From: Cantharellus purpuraceus | Taxonomy: Eukaryota > Basidiomycota > Agaricomycetes > Cantharellales > Hydnaceae | Direction: 5' to 3' | Assembly: GCA_025174535.1 (NCBI GenBank) | Contig: JALBUN010000003.1 | Span: 1,882,501 to 1,946,500, forward strand | Length of the DNA stretch: 64,000 bases | Shown here: piece after piece, positions 44,987 to 57,185 of the stretch | How positions within the stretch are numbered: position 1 is the stretch's first letter | Layout of the letters: each line of letters begins with the position of its first letter | Position numbers and translations under genes: made by a program | The notes under the pieces: model-generated | The model's database searches: none | Told to the model about the DNA's origin: nothing | The model's input: the letters and a program-made list of their open reading frames with translations, nothing else

Positions 44987-46416
44987 TGAAGGAAAGGCTC
45001 CGGATTGGTGGAAAACAGCGAAGGAAAAGCTGCATAAGGAGAAAAAGAAGGAACAGGTTCACGCTGCTATCACAGAGGTTCCCGGTAGCGACTCTGGATC
45101 TGAATCTTGTGCGCTCCTCCAGGATCCATCCCCACTATCAATTGAATCTTCAGTGGACTGGAACGATGTTGTGGGATGTACAGCAACCACCTTGCCATAT
45201 TACTTTGACTCTGGAGCGACGAGTCACTGCTCCCCAATCAAAAATGATTTCACTGACCTCCACTCAATACCACCATGCAACATTCAGGGCATAAATGGCT
45301 CAAGTATTAAAGCTGTTGCACTAGGTACAATAAGATTACAATGTGGGAAAGGGCGCCAACTACTGCTCCATGACACATTATACATTCTGGATGCCAAGTT
45401 GCAACTCATTTCCATTGGAAGGCTTGGCGATACTAGGTTGGATGCTATCTTTTCTTCAAATGGGTGTTCAATGCTACGAGGAACCAAAATCATCGCACAA
45501 GGTAACAGGTCAGGCACAGGACTGTATCACCTAATTGGGAATCCTACCCATGAACAATTGTTACTTGCCTGTACAGCCCCAAATCTCGAGACATGGCGTC
45601 ATCGACTGGGACATATAAGCTATGATTCGATCTTACGTATGGCTGAAAATCACCTAGTCACAGGTATGCCTACTAACCTCTCCAACCTCCCACAAACTTG
45701 TGATCACTGCATTCTTGGTAAACAGACAAGAACGCCGGTACCAAATGTGCAGGAGGGAGGGAGGGCAGATAGGCTGCTTGACAAGGTGTTCTCGGACATC
45801 ACAGGTCCAGAAGTTGTGCAGACACCGCATGGTGGACTGTATACACTCAACTTTATAGATGATTTCTCTCAGAAAACCTGGGTATATATCCTCAAACAAA
45901 AGGGGGAGGCGTTCGAATATTTCAAGGCATGGAAGGCACTTGTTGAACGTGAAACAAATCTCACTGTCAATATTTTCCAAATGGACAATGGAGGGGAGTA
46001 CACATCGAAGGAGTTTGAGAATTACTTGAAACACAACGGTATTAAACACCAAACAACGGCTCCCTATTCATCAGCACAAAATGGGAAGGTGGAGAGAGTA
46101 CATCACACCCTTTTCAACCGTGCTCGAGCCATCATGTCTGACAACAAGTTCCCACCAAAACTCTGGGGGGAATGCATCAGGATGACTGTGTACATTAAGG
46201 ATCACACTCCCACTCACACACTCAAAAACATTACCCCATATGAGGCTTACTATGGTATCAAACCCAATGTATCACATCTACGGGAAATTGGCTGCAGAGC
46301 TTTCATCCTTGCAAAATCTGAACACCACCCAAAAACACACACTCGTTCCATAGAGGGCTTATTAGTAGGATATTCAGAACATTCCAAGGCGTACAGATGT
46401 TACTACCCCCCCACGG
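44940..46416 (+). pseudogene. Cop2 pol part 1: protease and integrase
   Basis: Open frame of about 490 codons. Protease motif YYFDSGATSHCSP (about 45200-45235). Gag-pre-integrase HH-CC region WRHRLGHISYDSIL ... CDHCILGKQTR (about 45590-45730). Integrase core with FIDDFS (about 45855), MDNGGEYTSKEFENYL (about 45980) and NGKVERVHHTLFNRARAIM (about 46080). The frame ends at the border with repeat X (46417), shortly after CYYPPT, before RT begins. The integrase triad is intact. Confidence 0.9.
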
Positions 46417-47812
46417 TGACGAGCCAGGACGCATCGAGGACGCATATCGAACCACTCTGACAGTCCAACTCCGCCAGCGTCTTTTCGTATCAACTTTTAA
46501 ATAGCGCCGCAACTCCCTCTCCACCTCAGTCTCTAATTCTAGCCATCGATCGTCACTCGTGTTTCATTGCCATCAATCATTATCAGCCTTCTATTCACAC
46601 CAATCCTTTCATCATCATTCACATGGCTTCCCATTCTATTCCCCTCTCCAACATCACTTCTAATAATACGTCACACTGGTCTCTGGACACAGAGGACTAT
46701 CAAAAATACACCGAGCTCCACGGGCACCTCCACGTGTCAAAATACTTCCAAAACTCTTTCAACGTCCAAGATCCCCACCATGTCTCTCTTATGCCATTGG
46801 CGATCCCATATTCTTTCACAATTCCGTTGAACCATATACATTCCTCGACATTTCACCTCTATATCGTAACATGGATAGAAGAGTCAAACGTGAGGTAGAA
46901 TTTCAGTCGCCATCGCTGACCTATCCTCCCACTTCAATCCGACTCAGGTTACATCGTGTCAGGCAAAGGGACCGAATACTCTCGGAACAGGATACCATAT
47001 GGAGACAGATCACTAAGACAATAAGGAGTATTTGTTGTGGATGCTGACTGAAGTCCTCATGTGACTCAGGGTCAATTTACCTTCGGAGCCGTAGGGAAGA
47101 TGGTATTGGTGGACGTTTCTATTGTTCTTTTATATGACTCACCCCTGTTTCATCTTTTAATTCATTCATACACAACTTACTCATCCTTGTTCTATTTTTG
47201 GTTCTTTTATTACTCATCACCCCCTATTCTTACAAAGATTACCCCTATCTGTCATTTCATTTCTCTATGATTTCCCCATTAGTAGTTCAACTTCACACGC
47301 TTCATCAGCTGGCTTGATCAGCATTTCTTGCATCATATCGCATCATTTGCTCCTCATATTGTGTCATTGTGCCCTGGGGATTTGTATATAAAAGGGCACT
47401 AGTTTTTGCCTTTGGAATAAATCAACAAGTTTTCAGCCAACGCTCTAAAGTCAAAGTCCATGCTCTAAGTCTACGCTCTATGCTCTACATCACAATCCAT
47501 CATCTCTACACTGAGGTAAAACACCTTGGTTCAACGATCAGATTTCCCTCCACCACCGAGAGGTTGCTTCTCTTGAAACCAGCTTTCGCGTACCTCCCAA
47601 CCGGGCTCTGCATTGTCATCCAGTCACAGAGCACGATCAGCCATCGGGACTGACCTTTAGCTCCCATCCCCATCCAACCACAGAGCACTATCCCACTTCC
47701 CTGTTACTTACCCCTCGCCCTGATTGATCTTTGGAGTGCTGAACAACTGCGTTACACACCGTCTGTTTGCTAGGACCGTTGCGTGCAGGCTTATAGGATC
47801 TATTCCTTAAGC
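46417..47812 (+). mobile_element. repeat X, copy 2, inside Cop2 pol
   Basis: Starts TGACGAGCCAGG and ends about ATTCCTTAAGC. It matches 25701-27941 without the LTR-B insert. TATATAAAAGGGC lies at about 47384. The left flank is CACGG and the sequence after about 47820 is ACCGGG, so no clean TSD is seen. The first half of copia RT is absent on both sides: pol stops before RT and resumes shortly before the RT active site. Confidence 0.75.
46733..47047 (+). pseudogene. small ORF carried by repeat X
   Basis: An open frame of about 104 codons (RVKILPKLFQRPRSPP ... RSICCGC) ending at a TGA at 47045-47047. The same frame can be read in repeat X copy 1 (about 26025-26345) with mostly single-base transitions and one or two stops. 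An upstream frame (46623) reads NTSHWSLDTEDYQKYTELHG in both copies. The ORF is not recognised. The Cys-rich end RSICCGC is kept in both copies. Confidence 0.4.
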
Positions 47813-48894
47813 GAACCGACACCGGGTGAGTGTTGACCACAGTGTCTTTATCAAATGCGGCGCAACAGGTGATGCCATGATTATGATACACGTTGATGAC
47901 ATGGCTGTCGCCACGAGTAATCAACAAACACTATCTACGACACTCGAAGATCTATGCAAAATTATCGATGTCATGGGTATGGGTGAAATACGATGGTTCC
48001 TTGGCATGGCTGTGACTTGGGATCGAAATGCACGCACCATCTCTCTATCTCAGGGTGCCTTCATTGACACAGTCATCAAATGGTTTGGAATGGAAGACAG
48101 TTACGGTGTTACCACACCACTTGACCCAAACGTTACTCTGTCAAAATCAATGTCCCCCATGTCAGATGCTGAGCGAACACACATGGCAAAAGTGCCATAT
48201 GTTGCAGGTGTCAGGTCATTGATGTACCTATCGCTTGTGACTTGACCAGACATCATATATGCAACCAACAAGCTCAGCCAATTTAACTCAAACCCTGGAC
48301 AAGCACACTGGACGGCACTACAGCGTGTTCTCCGATACCTAAAGCGTACCTGTGACCACACTCTCGTCCTTGGTGGAAAAGGGGAGATTACACTCCATGG
48401 TTACACTGATTCAGACTATGCAGGATGTATGGACACTCGTTGGTCTACATTGGGCTACGTGTTCATCCTAGGGCACGGAACAATTTCCTGGAGCTCAAAG
48501 CGACAATCAGTGGTCACCACATCCAGTTGTGAGGCAGAGTATGTGGCCAGTTGCCATGCAACAAAAGAAGCCATGTGGCTTCATCGCTTGCTCGACATTC
48601 TGGGTCATAAACAGGACACAACCATTATCCACAGCGACAACACCGGATCTATCTCCCTCACAAAAGACCCCACCTTTCATGCCTGATCCAAGCATATTGA
48701 TGTTCAATATCATTACACACGCGAACGAGTCAAGGACAAAGATGTTTATTTTCAATATGTTCCTACCGCTGATATGACCGCTGACATCATGACGAAGGCA
48801 CTACCTCACTGCAAACACAAGAAATTCACACAGGAAATGGGACTACAAGGATCTGACACACTGAGCTGTCCAATAACACCACAGTGAGGGGGGG
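47813..48894 (+). pseudogene. Cop2 pol part 2: RT C-terminal half and RNase H
   Basis: Resumes at VSVDHSVFIKCG, with the RT active-site block IMIHVDDMAVAT (about 47880), MGEIRWFLGMAV and SLSQGAFIDTV. A TGA at 48242-48244 interrupts PDIIYATNKLSQF. RNase H follows with GYTDSDYAGCMDTRWSTLGY and SSCEAEYVASCHATKEAMW, and the end reads DIMTKALPHCKHKKF. A second stop lies at about 48684. The frame is otherwise intact up to the polypurine tract. Confidence 0.88.
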
Positions 48895-49245
48895 TGTTGT
48901 GATATGGAACATATCTGCATCTATGGCTCACATGCACTGTGTGATTTATCCACATTAATGTCCGTCACGGTGTGTCATCCCCCAACAGTGCCGTTGTTTC
49001 ATACGTTGTCACACCTACACATTACATAAAATAGTTTTTGCCACTGCAGATGTATATAACATGTCTGCAGCTGGTCACTCATCCTCAGCCGTATCCACAA
49101 TATATGGACTGAGGTGAGAGACATCAGTTCACTTTTTTCTCCAGTCCATATTTATATTTGTGTCTGTAGATTATCCTGTTCAGGTAACTACACTGAGCCG
49201 TATCCACAATATATGGACTGAGATTATCCCGTTCAGATTACAACA
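48895..49245 (+). repeat. 3' LTR of Cop2
   Basis: Identical to the 5' LTR except for five transitions. It is preceded by the polypurine tract (48882-48894) and followed by the TSD ACATT. Confidence 0.95.
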
Positions 49246-49520
49246 ACATTGACCCCAGCCAGCACCACTCCTGTGGGACTCATACTCTGCATGACAGGAA
49301 TATACACTGAGCCATTGCTATTGCTCTTGCTGGTGCTATACATAGTGTTGTTGTCAAGAGAGCTAGCCATCTTTGTGCCAGAGGGAACGGAGGATGAAGA
49401 AGAAAGGCTGTGGGCATTGTTATTGGTTGAGCTCATGTTGAGCCCAGGAATGCCAGCAGTGACCTCAGAAAACAGACGCTCTTCTAGCCCTATTCTCTGA
49501 AGGTTTTGAGCACATGTCAT
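49246..49520 (-). pseudogene. unknown ORF interrupted by Cop2
   Basis: The minus-strand frame starts near 49520 (MTCAQNLQRIGLEERLFSEV), is Ser/Asn-rich in the middle and continues across the Cop2 insertion to 43741. The upstream part (49521-49620) appears to be frame-shifted coding sequence. No family is recognised. It may belong to an older transposon, since the inverted sequence GTACATAGTTGCCCAC at about 49591-49606 recurs at 63190. Confidence 0.4.
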
Positions 49521-51610
<2,090 letters not shown>

Positions 51611-52213
51611 TTTATAACTCATCCTGTCCACTGAGCCTCGCCTTGACCATGTATGATAGTGAAGCTTGCGCGTATCGAAGTATTTGTTGCTCCTTGCGAG
51701 TTGTTATATTTTCACTCCCTAAAGAGCTGAGGATATCCCGCTGGGCCTACAGTGGAAGTAATAATACTATTGTCTTCGTCGCTACATGCGACAGTGCTTC
51801 TCGTGTGGTGCTTCCATGCACTGCCTCCTGTTATTTAGTGGGATAGGGTGCCTTTTATATACGAGTTTGCATTCTTGATGTATTTTTTGGGACCTCCATC
51901 ATAGGCGGTATGTACTCTAACTGATCAGCCATAAGACTAGAGGAGGCTGAGAACCGAATTATTGATATAATGATCCATCTCTGTAAGAATTCGGCTCACA
52001 ACAGCACAGAGCATTGCAACTAAGTCCACCGAGTCGAATTCATAGCTTCCGAGAGCGCATGTTCATTACCGTTGTAGTACAGATGCACCCGTCCTTGGGC
52101 CCCTTCAGCTTGCTGCCTGACATTAGAGTCCAGAAAAGGGAGGGCAGAAGCGAGACGCCATAGCAGAAGCATAAATTTATCATTAAGTACGGAGTATGAA
52201 GACAGTGAGGAAA
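51611..52213. other. intergenic, 3' flank of NmrA-like gene
   Basis: The first 230 bases are similar to the flank behind the gene at 11632. The rest shows no coding signal. The 3' end of the minus-strand RING gene lies at 52214, so the two genes converge here. Confidence 0.45.
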
Positions 52214-52924
52214 TTATGTGATTGGATGACTGGAAGGTGGAGAGTCGGCAAAATAGCCACCGGGTAATAAAACACTCAAGAGCAAAGCTAGTCCAAGAAC
52301 ACGGAGTGCGATTCCAAGGTAGTGTGCGTAAATATGTGAATTAAATGTGTGAGGCTGGGCCTGGTCGTGTGCATGCGACGAATCCGGTAAAAGGTGTGAG
52401 GGTTCCCATGGATGATATGTATCTGTGGCAGGGGATTCAAAAGAACTTTCTGTGGAGGGTGTCCGGAAGCCATGTACTGGTGAAGAGCATTCAGATGTAA
52501 TTGGCGGCTCCACAGGTGAGGACGACGCTTGGTCGCGCGAAAAAATGGGGACAACGTCATGGGCAGGTGTGCAGAATGTTTGGCAGACTGGACACAATGG
52601 GTTTTTGGAGAGCCACTAACAAATTAAGACAGAGGTTATTTTTCCTGTAATTTTACTACGAGAAGGAACTGCGACATAAGGGTGACATACTTCGTTCAGA
52701 TGAGACCGACAATGTAGATGCCCACAACGCGTCACGCACGGGTCTTCCGCAGTCACCCGACTTATGTGCCATGAATTAATGTAAACCTCTTCAGATAAGA
52801 GCGATGTAGCGCACCATATTCCGCAATTCCATCCTAGCTCGATCTCACTATTCACCTGCTGGAGCTGATGACGCTCAAACTGTGCAAAGTGACGCTGGAC
52901 GGCGCTCGACTTGCCGGTGCACAT
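52214..52924 (-). CDS. RNF5/RMA1-like membrane-anchored RING E3 ligase, 193 aa
   Basis: Exons on the minus strand: 52924-52815, 52760-52691, 52615-52214; total 582 nt. ATG at 52924 is in a strong context (GCCGCCATG) and no upstream in-frame ATG is seen. RING at about residues 35-85: CGIC-x11-C-x-H-x2-C-x2-H ... WLSKNPLCPVC. The residue at the sixth zinc-ligand position is His (CRSHL) where RNF5/RMA1 proteins have Cys (CxxCL). A Ser/Pro-rich linker is followed by a C-terminal hydrophobic segment (LGIALRVLGLALLLSVLLPGG), the tail anchor of ER-membrane RNF5/RNF185-type ligases. The likely role is ubiquitination in ER-associated degradation. Confidence 0.88.
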
Positions 52925-54843
52925 GGCGGCTGTTTGTCGCTCTGATGTTCGACGGTTACTTTCAGTTTCTCGTTGGTTGTGACAGGATGAGACCTTCAAC
53001 AACTGTACTGGAATGACTGCCGCGTAAAGTACCTATGGAATCCGATTGCTGCTGGACAGGAGAACCCAAATTTGAAGCAGAGTTTGCAATGCTTTCCCTG
53101 CCAACAGAGGAGATGCTCGTGTTTTGTATCGGACGGAACAGGTGGAATCACGTGCCAAACACCCCACACACGACTTGACTACTTACTAATTCTGAGCCTG
53201 ACAGATTGATTTCGGGTCCGCTTCTCTGGGCCAGCCGCGTCTCCTGCTCTCTCCCTGACGTTGTATCATGTGAATGATGGTTTTAATGGCTATAGCTTCT
53301 TGTGACGATGTATTCTATACAGCAATGATATACTGGACTAATCTCAGTTTCCCATAAGCCACTAGTACAAACCGAGCTTTTGATGCCCCACTTGTGCACT
53401 GCTCCACCATATCTTTTGTTAGGGTTGGCATAGCTAGCGAATCTGTCTAATCACCCTAGTACCTATACGTTATTATAATGCTCTCTCGCTTCCCCACGAT
53501 CAGTACTGTACTCAAGCAAACGTGCTAGTTTCTCGTTCCATTCAATCGTGTTGTGCGTTCGCATTGTGTCTCAAGGAGCCTCGGGTCAAATCACCATCAT
53601 GGTGATGAATTACAGCAAACCATGGTAGGCGGTGACTATAGGTGTACGGTAGAAGTGCACGTCTGCTTTCCAAAGGTAATCTAGATAGTTCTCTTTCTTA
53701 TCTTCCCGAGTAATACGAGTCCGTCATAAATCTCCATTCGAGCCTGGCTATGTCGTTCGAAGCAAGGAATCTGGACTCATGGTCACCCACCACGTGATTT
53801 GATTCTACTGGCTGGAATTCACTAGGTACAACGACTACATTTGAAAAAAAAAACAAATATAGGCCCAGTGCCAAGAGAATCGCGGCAGAAAATGGCAGCC
53901 TGACTTTGACATCCACTTGATTGGATCTTCAAAGACCCATGGTCCCAAGTCTCAGGAACGTTGGTGAGGCCTTGAGGTACCATTATGGTTATTGGTGTCG
54001 TTCATGTCAGTGCCATGACACTCCCAAGGCCCGTTCGTGTCACCGGAGAGTAACCACAGCTCATGCGGCGTATTTCCAGCCATATTTTTTGAGTCCAGGC
54101 CTCTGACTGCCACCTGGAGGGTGAATCTGTGAGGATGATTAGCTTGTTCATATGTAGACCATTTACCTGCAAAGTTGACAAAGGATCAGTAGGACCCTGA
54201 AGCAGTAGAATGACGTCACAGAGAATGCTCCCAAACAGTCAGTCGGAAGCACGTAGCCAGATTGCCTGTTTGAGTCCTGAACTCCGTTTATGGATTTAGG
54301 GTATGACCTGGAAGTTCCCAAGCGATGTTAGTGCCCACATCACGCTACGCGAGCGCTATGGCATCCAAGCTTCTAAGGTCAATATGTGCCACAAGTTGCC
54401 TTGGGACTCCATAGTACGTGTGTAAACCAGAAATGATACCATCCTTCAGTATAATGTTGAAATATACGGAGGCTTAAGATACAAAAGAGTAATAATCGAC
54501 GCATGTAGAACATACAGCTGAGTCATCACCTATACAGCTGCGTCGAGACTCAGAAGTCCCCTGATAATTCCAACATATAAGAGGCAGCAGAATGTCAAGA
54601 ATGCTGCGTTAAAAGCCTTCTTGCACTCACACGTGCTTTTCTCACTAACCTTTCAAACTTCGATGCCGTGGTGGCTTTCTTCAATCTCGATGTGTCAGTT
54701 TAACGAAAGAAATAAGAAATACTGAACTTCAAGCCACATCTTCCCGATCAACACCAACAACATTAAATGTCCGAATCTGAATTTGCAAAAAGTTTTATGA
54801 CTGGCTCACTGCCTCCTCCCCCCCAGCTCTAGCTCTGTCAACA
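52925..54843. other. intergenic; small membrane-type ORF inside
   Basis: A minus-strand open frame at 53698-53916 (72 codons) has a convincing hydrophobic segment (FSAAILLALGLYLFFFSNVVVV) after a short basic N-terminus, like a signal anchor. It ends soon after and could be a first exon or a chance frame. No other coding signal. A TATA-like ATATAAGAG at about 54573 precedes the lectin pseudogene. Confidence 0.35.
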
Positions 54844-55642
54844 TGCCAATTGACCAAGTCGATGGTTGACAAATTACCATTAGACACCACAGATGTAGGA
54901 CTCAAAAACAATCGTTTTCGCTTCGTTGTGTTTGTCTCGTTTAAGACCTTCTCAATCAGCGATGTCATTGACAAGCAGGAGCCTACCTACCCTATTGGCG
55001 GCAAGACATATACGTCTGATATCTACAATGATAAATTCAACCTTCACATCGACTCTTCGCCTGACACAAAATTGTACAATGGCGTAGAAATGCGGTTCAA
55101 ATATACATCTACCGACCCTGATTTGCATGGAATTGTCTTCGTGAACAATGCGATGAATACAAATGCTAGTGCTACAAAACGGATAACTTTTCACGAACCA
55201 TATGCGACAGAGCCGACGGTGTTCGTTTGCATTAGCAGGTTTGAGGTTAGCGTGGAATGGTAAATCCAGTTATATGCAACGGATATTCACGCAAACGGCT
55301 TCACGTTGACCCACGGGGACCGCTGAGGTGCACTGGGCCCGAGTGACCTGGGTTTCCTTCTCGGCTAACCGAACAGACATGGCGACGGGAACTTTCAGCA
55401 GCCTGGAGAAAGATAGAAAGTTCAATGGGTATGTCACTTTTACACCCTCATTGCCAGAATCCCCTCAAGTTTTTCTACGTCATCTCGATATTCGATTCTG
55501 AAACGACAGAGAATATAGGGATCAAAATGGATGTGTCTCACATATCATCCTCAGGCTATGATTGGAAGATTGGTCAGTTTGGGTCGGGGAAGAACAATGG
55601 TGTCGGTGGCTCGTACTCGGAGGTAATCCACGTCGAGAACTG
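54844..55642 (+). pseudogene. two-domain H-type lectin-like gene, decayed
   Basis: First domain: TKRITFHEPYATEPTVFVCI (about 55172-55235), then YATDIHANGFTLTHGD after an in-frame TAA at 55261. A one-base frame change at about 55325 leads to VHWARVTWVSFSANRTDMAT and GTFSS. The second domain GYVTFTPSLPESPQVFLRHL (about 55427-55490) and, after another one-base frame change at about 55495, TTENIGIKMDVSHISSSGYD. The order (YVTF-PP-VF, NIxIK, SGxxW) is that of the H-type lectin fold, which binds carbohydrates. One stop and two frame changes mean it is probably dead. I found no introns that repair it. Confidence 0.65.
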
Positions 55643-55923
55643 AAGAGAATTAGGGACATAATTGTTAGGATCTCGTACGATATACGCCTATGAAACCTGA
55701 CCATTTGTGCAGTTGACATAGGCACCGCTGAGCACGATCTTAAACAACTGATGGGTATGTCCAGGACAAGCATTCACATTCTGAACGTTATGCAAGAACT
55801 TTGATATCTATTTCTAGCCGATTAAAGCTATCGTTCGATTCTGATCAAGTTCAATAGGCTAACCAACTGTCTCGGACGGTAGATTATCCACATATGACCT
55901 TGTGGTGTCGCTGTAAAGAGTGC

Positions 55924-56479
55924 TCAATACATGAGCTTTTCGATGGCGTCCTTGATGCTCTCGATCTGACTTTTCAACTCTTTGGCTTCATTTGTGGTCA
56001 CGCTAACAGCAATGACCGGTCGAGAAACACCACATGCCCTTCCCAGAGCAATCTTCGACGGCACAAATACATACGGGACATTCTGCGCATTAAAGGCACG
56101 TATTATAAATGCCGAATCGATTGTGCGAGACCAAAGCGTACCTTGTCCTCGCATAGAAGTGGCAAATGAAGCAAAATCTCGATGGGTTCTGTGTCAGCCG
56201 TCAAGACGATAAATTCGGAAATGCCACGATTGAGAGTTTTGGTAGCTGTATAAAGTTTAGCGGTCGACAAGACACTGAGCGGCACATGGAAAGCGTACCC
56301 TCGTTTGCACCCTTTTTGAGCTGTTTATAGTGGCTTGCTTGCTGTACAAGATCAAGAATCTGTAAATAGATATATATTTTGAGGTGGTTGACTTGGCCGT
56401 CGAATCCAATATGACTTACCGTGTTCGTTAGATTGGCATCTGCAAGTGGCCAGGCTTTCTTATTTTCAGATTCAGCCAT
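55924..56479 (-). CDS. SNU13: SNU13 (15.5K/NHP2L1) U4 snRNP and box C/D snoRNP protein, 127 aa
   Basis: L7Ae-family protein that binds kink-turns in U4 snRNA and box C/D snoRNAs, acting in splicing and rRNA modification in the nucleus. Exons on the minus strand: 56479-56420, 56359-56299, 56245-56142, 56082-55924; total 384 nt. The sequence is near-complete for the family: [88 protein letters not shown] and [20 protein letters not shown]. Length equals that of known orthologues (126-128). The gene is divergent from HSP10, with 208 bases between the two start codons. Confidence 0.97.
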
Positions 56480-56687
56480 GGAGAGACGTTCTGTTAAGTT
56501 TGAGAACGACGAATACGACCTCACGGCTGTTGGATCCTCGGTCGGTGCTGACGATAAAAGGAATGAGAAAGAAAGCTCCAGAACATTGTGGCTGCTCGGC
56601 TTTTGCCGAGGCGTCTAGGAATTTTTCCTAGCTCACACCGCCTCACACTTTCTTTCGTGTACACCCTATCTCGCTGGTGCTGTTCTA
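56480..56687. promoter_or_regulatory. bidirectional promoter SNU13 / HSP10
   Basis: A 208-base interval serves both genes. It contains two perfect hairpin-type palindromes next to each other: CTCGGCttttGCCGAG (56595-56610) and CTAGGAAtttTTCCTAG (56615-56631). A pyrimidine-rich stretch (CCTCACACTTTCTTTC, about 56641) lies before HSP10. No clear heat-shock element of alternating nGAAn type was found. Confidence 0.7.
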
Positions 56688-57185
56688 ATGGTATGGCGTA
56701 CAAGGCTCCGTGCTGTCTTAAGCTAACAGCAATGGTATAGGCTTCTCAGCTCACCTTCAAATCCATCAAGGCGGTCGTTCCTCTTTTGGATCGTGTCCTC
56801 GTCCAACGGTTCAAACCTGAGACTGTGAGTGGACTTTGTCGTGTTCCAAGTAAATTCAAGCTATTTATCATGCTCTCAAACTTGCTAGAAAACCTCTGCA
56901 GGCATTTTCCTGCCTACCTCGGCTACTAACAGCCCACTACCAGAAGCTACTGTCATTGCCACTGGTCCTGGGGCGCCGAACAAGGATGGTCAAATTGTGC
57001 CCACAAATGTAAAACCAGGCGATCGCGTCCTTCTTCCGGGATGGGGTGGTAATTCGATTAAAGTAGGCGAGGAGGTTAGTATACTTGGTCCCTGTATTCT
57101 GGCTCTTCTTGATTATATGCCATTTGTTCATTAGGAGTATCATTTATTCAAAGACTCGGAGATCCTAGCTAAAATTCAGGAATGA
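56688..57185 (+). CDS. HSP10: mitochondrial chaperonin 10 (Hsp10/GroES), 107 aa
   Basis: Co-chaperonin that caps Hsp60 in the mitochondrial matrix. Exons 56688-56690, 56741-56824, 56889-57074, 57135-57185; total 324 nt. The first coding exon is only the ATG; its donor is ATG|GTATGG and the acceptor is GGTATAG. Family blocks: PLLDRVLVQRFKPE (start), KTSAGIFLP, TVIATGPGAPNKDGQIVP, VKPGDRVLLPGWGGNSIKVG and EYHLFKDSEILAKIQE. The mobile loop (KTSAGIFLPTSAT) is present. All parts are in phase. Other ATGs downstream in the first intron lead to stops (ATG GTA TAG), which supports this start. Confidence 0.94.

Larger units (their letters stand above)
43825..49245 (+). mobile_element. Cop2: full-length young Ty1/copia retrotransposon
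   Basis: 5421 bases, with perfect TSDs ACATT (43820-43824 and 49246-49250). LTRs 43825-44175 and 48895-49245 are 351 bases each and differ at only five positions. The primer-binding site GGTTATGGGCCC (44176-44187) directly follows the 5' LTR, and the polypurine tract AGTGAGGGGGGG directly precedes the 3' LTR. Gag, then protease-integrase, then RT-RNase H follow in copia order. The N-terminal half of RT is missing and repeat X copy 2 stands in its place. Non-autonomous. Confidence 0.95.

Noticed and set aside
54850..55263. Complete short secreted protein
   Set aside because: Lectin-type sequence continues beyond the stop in the same frame, so this is the first part of a decayed two-domain gene.
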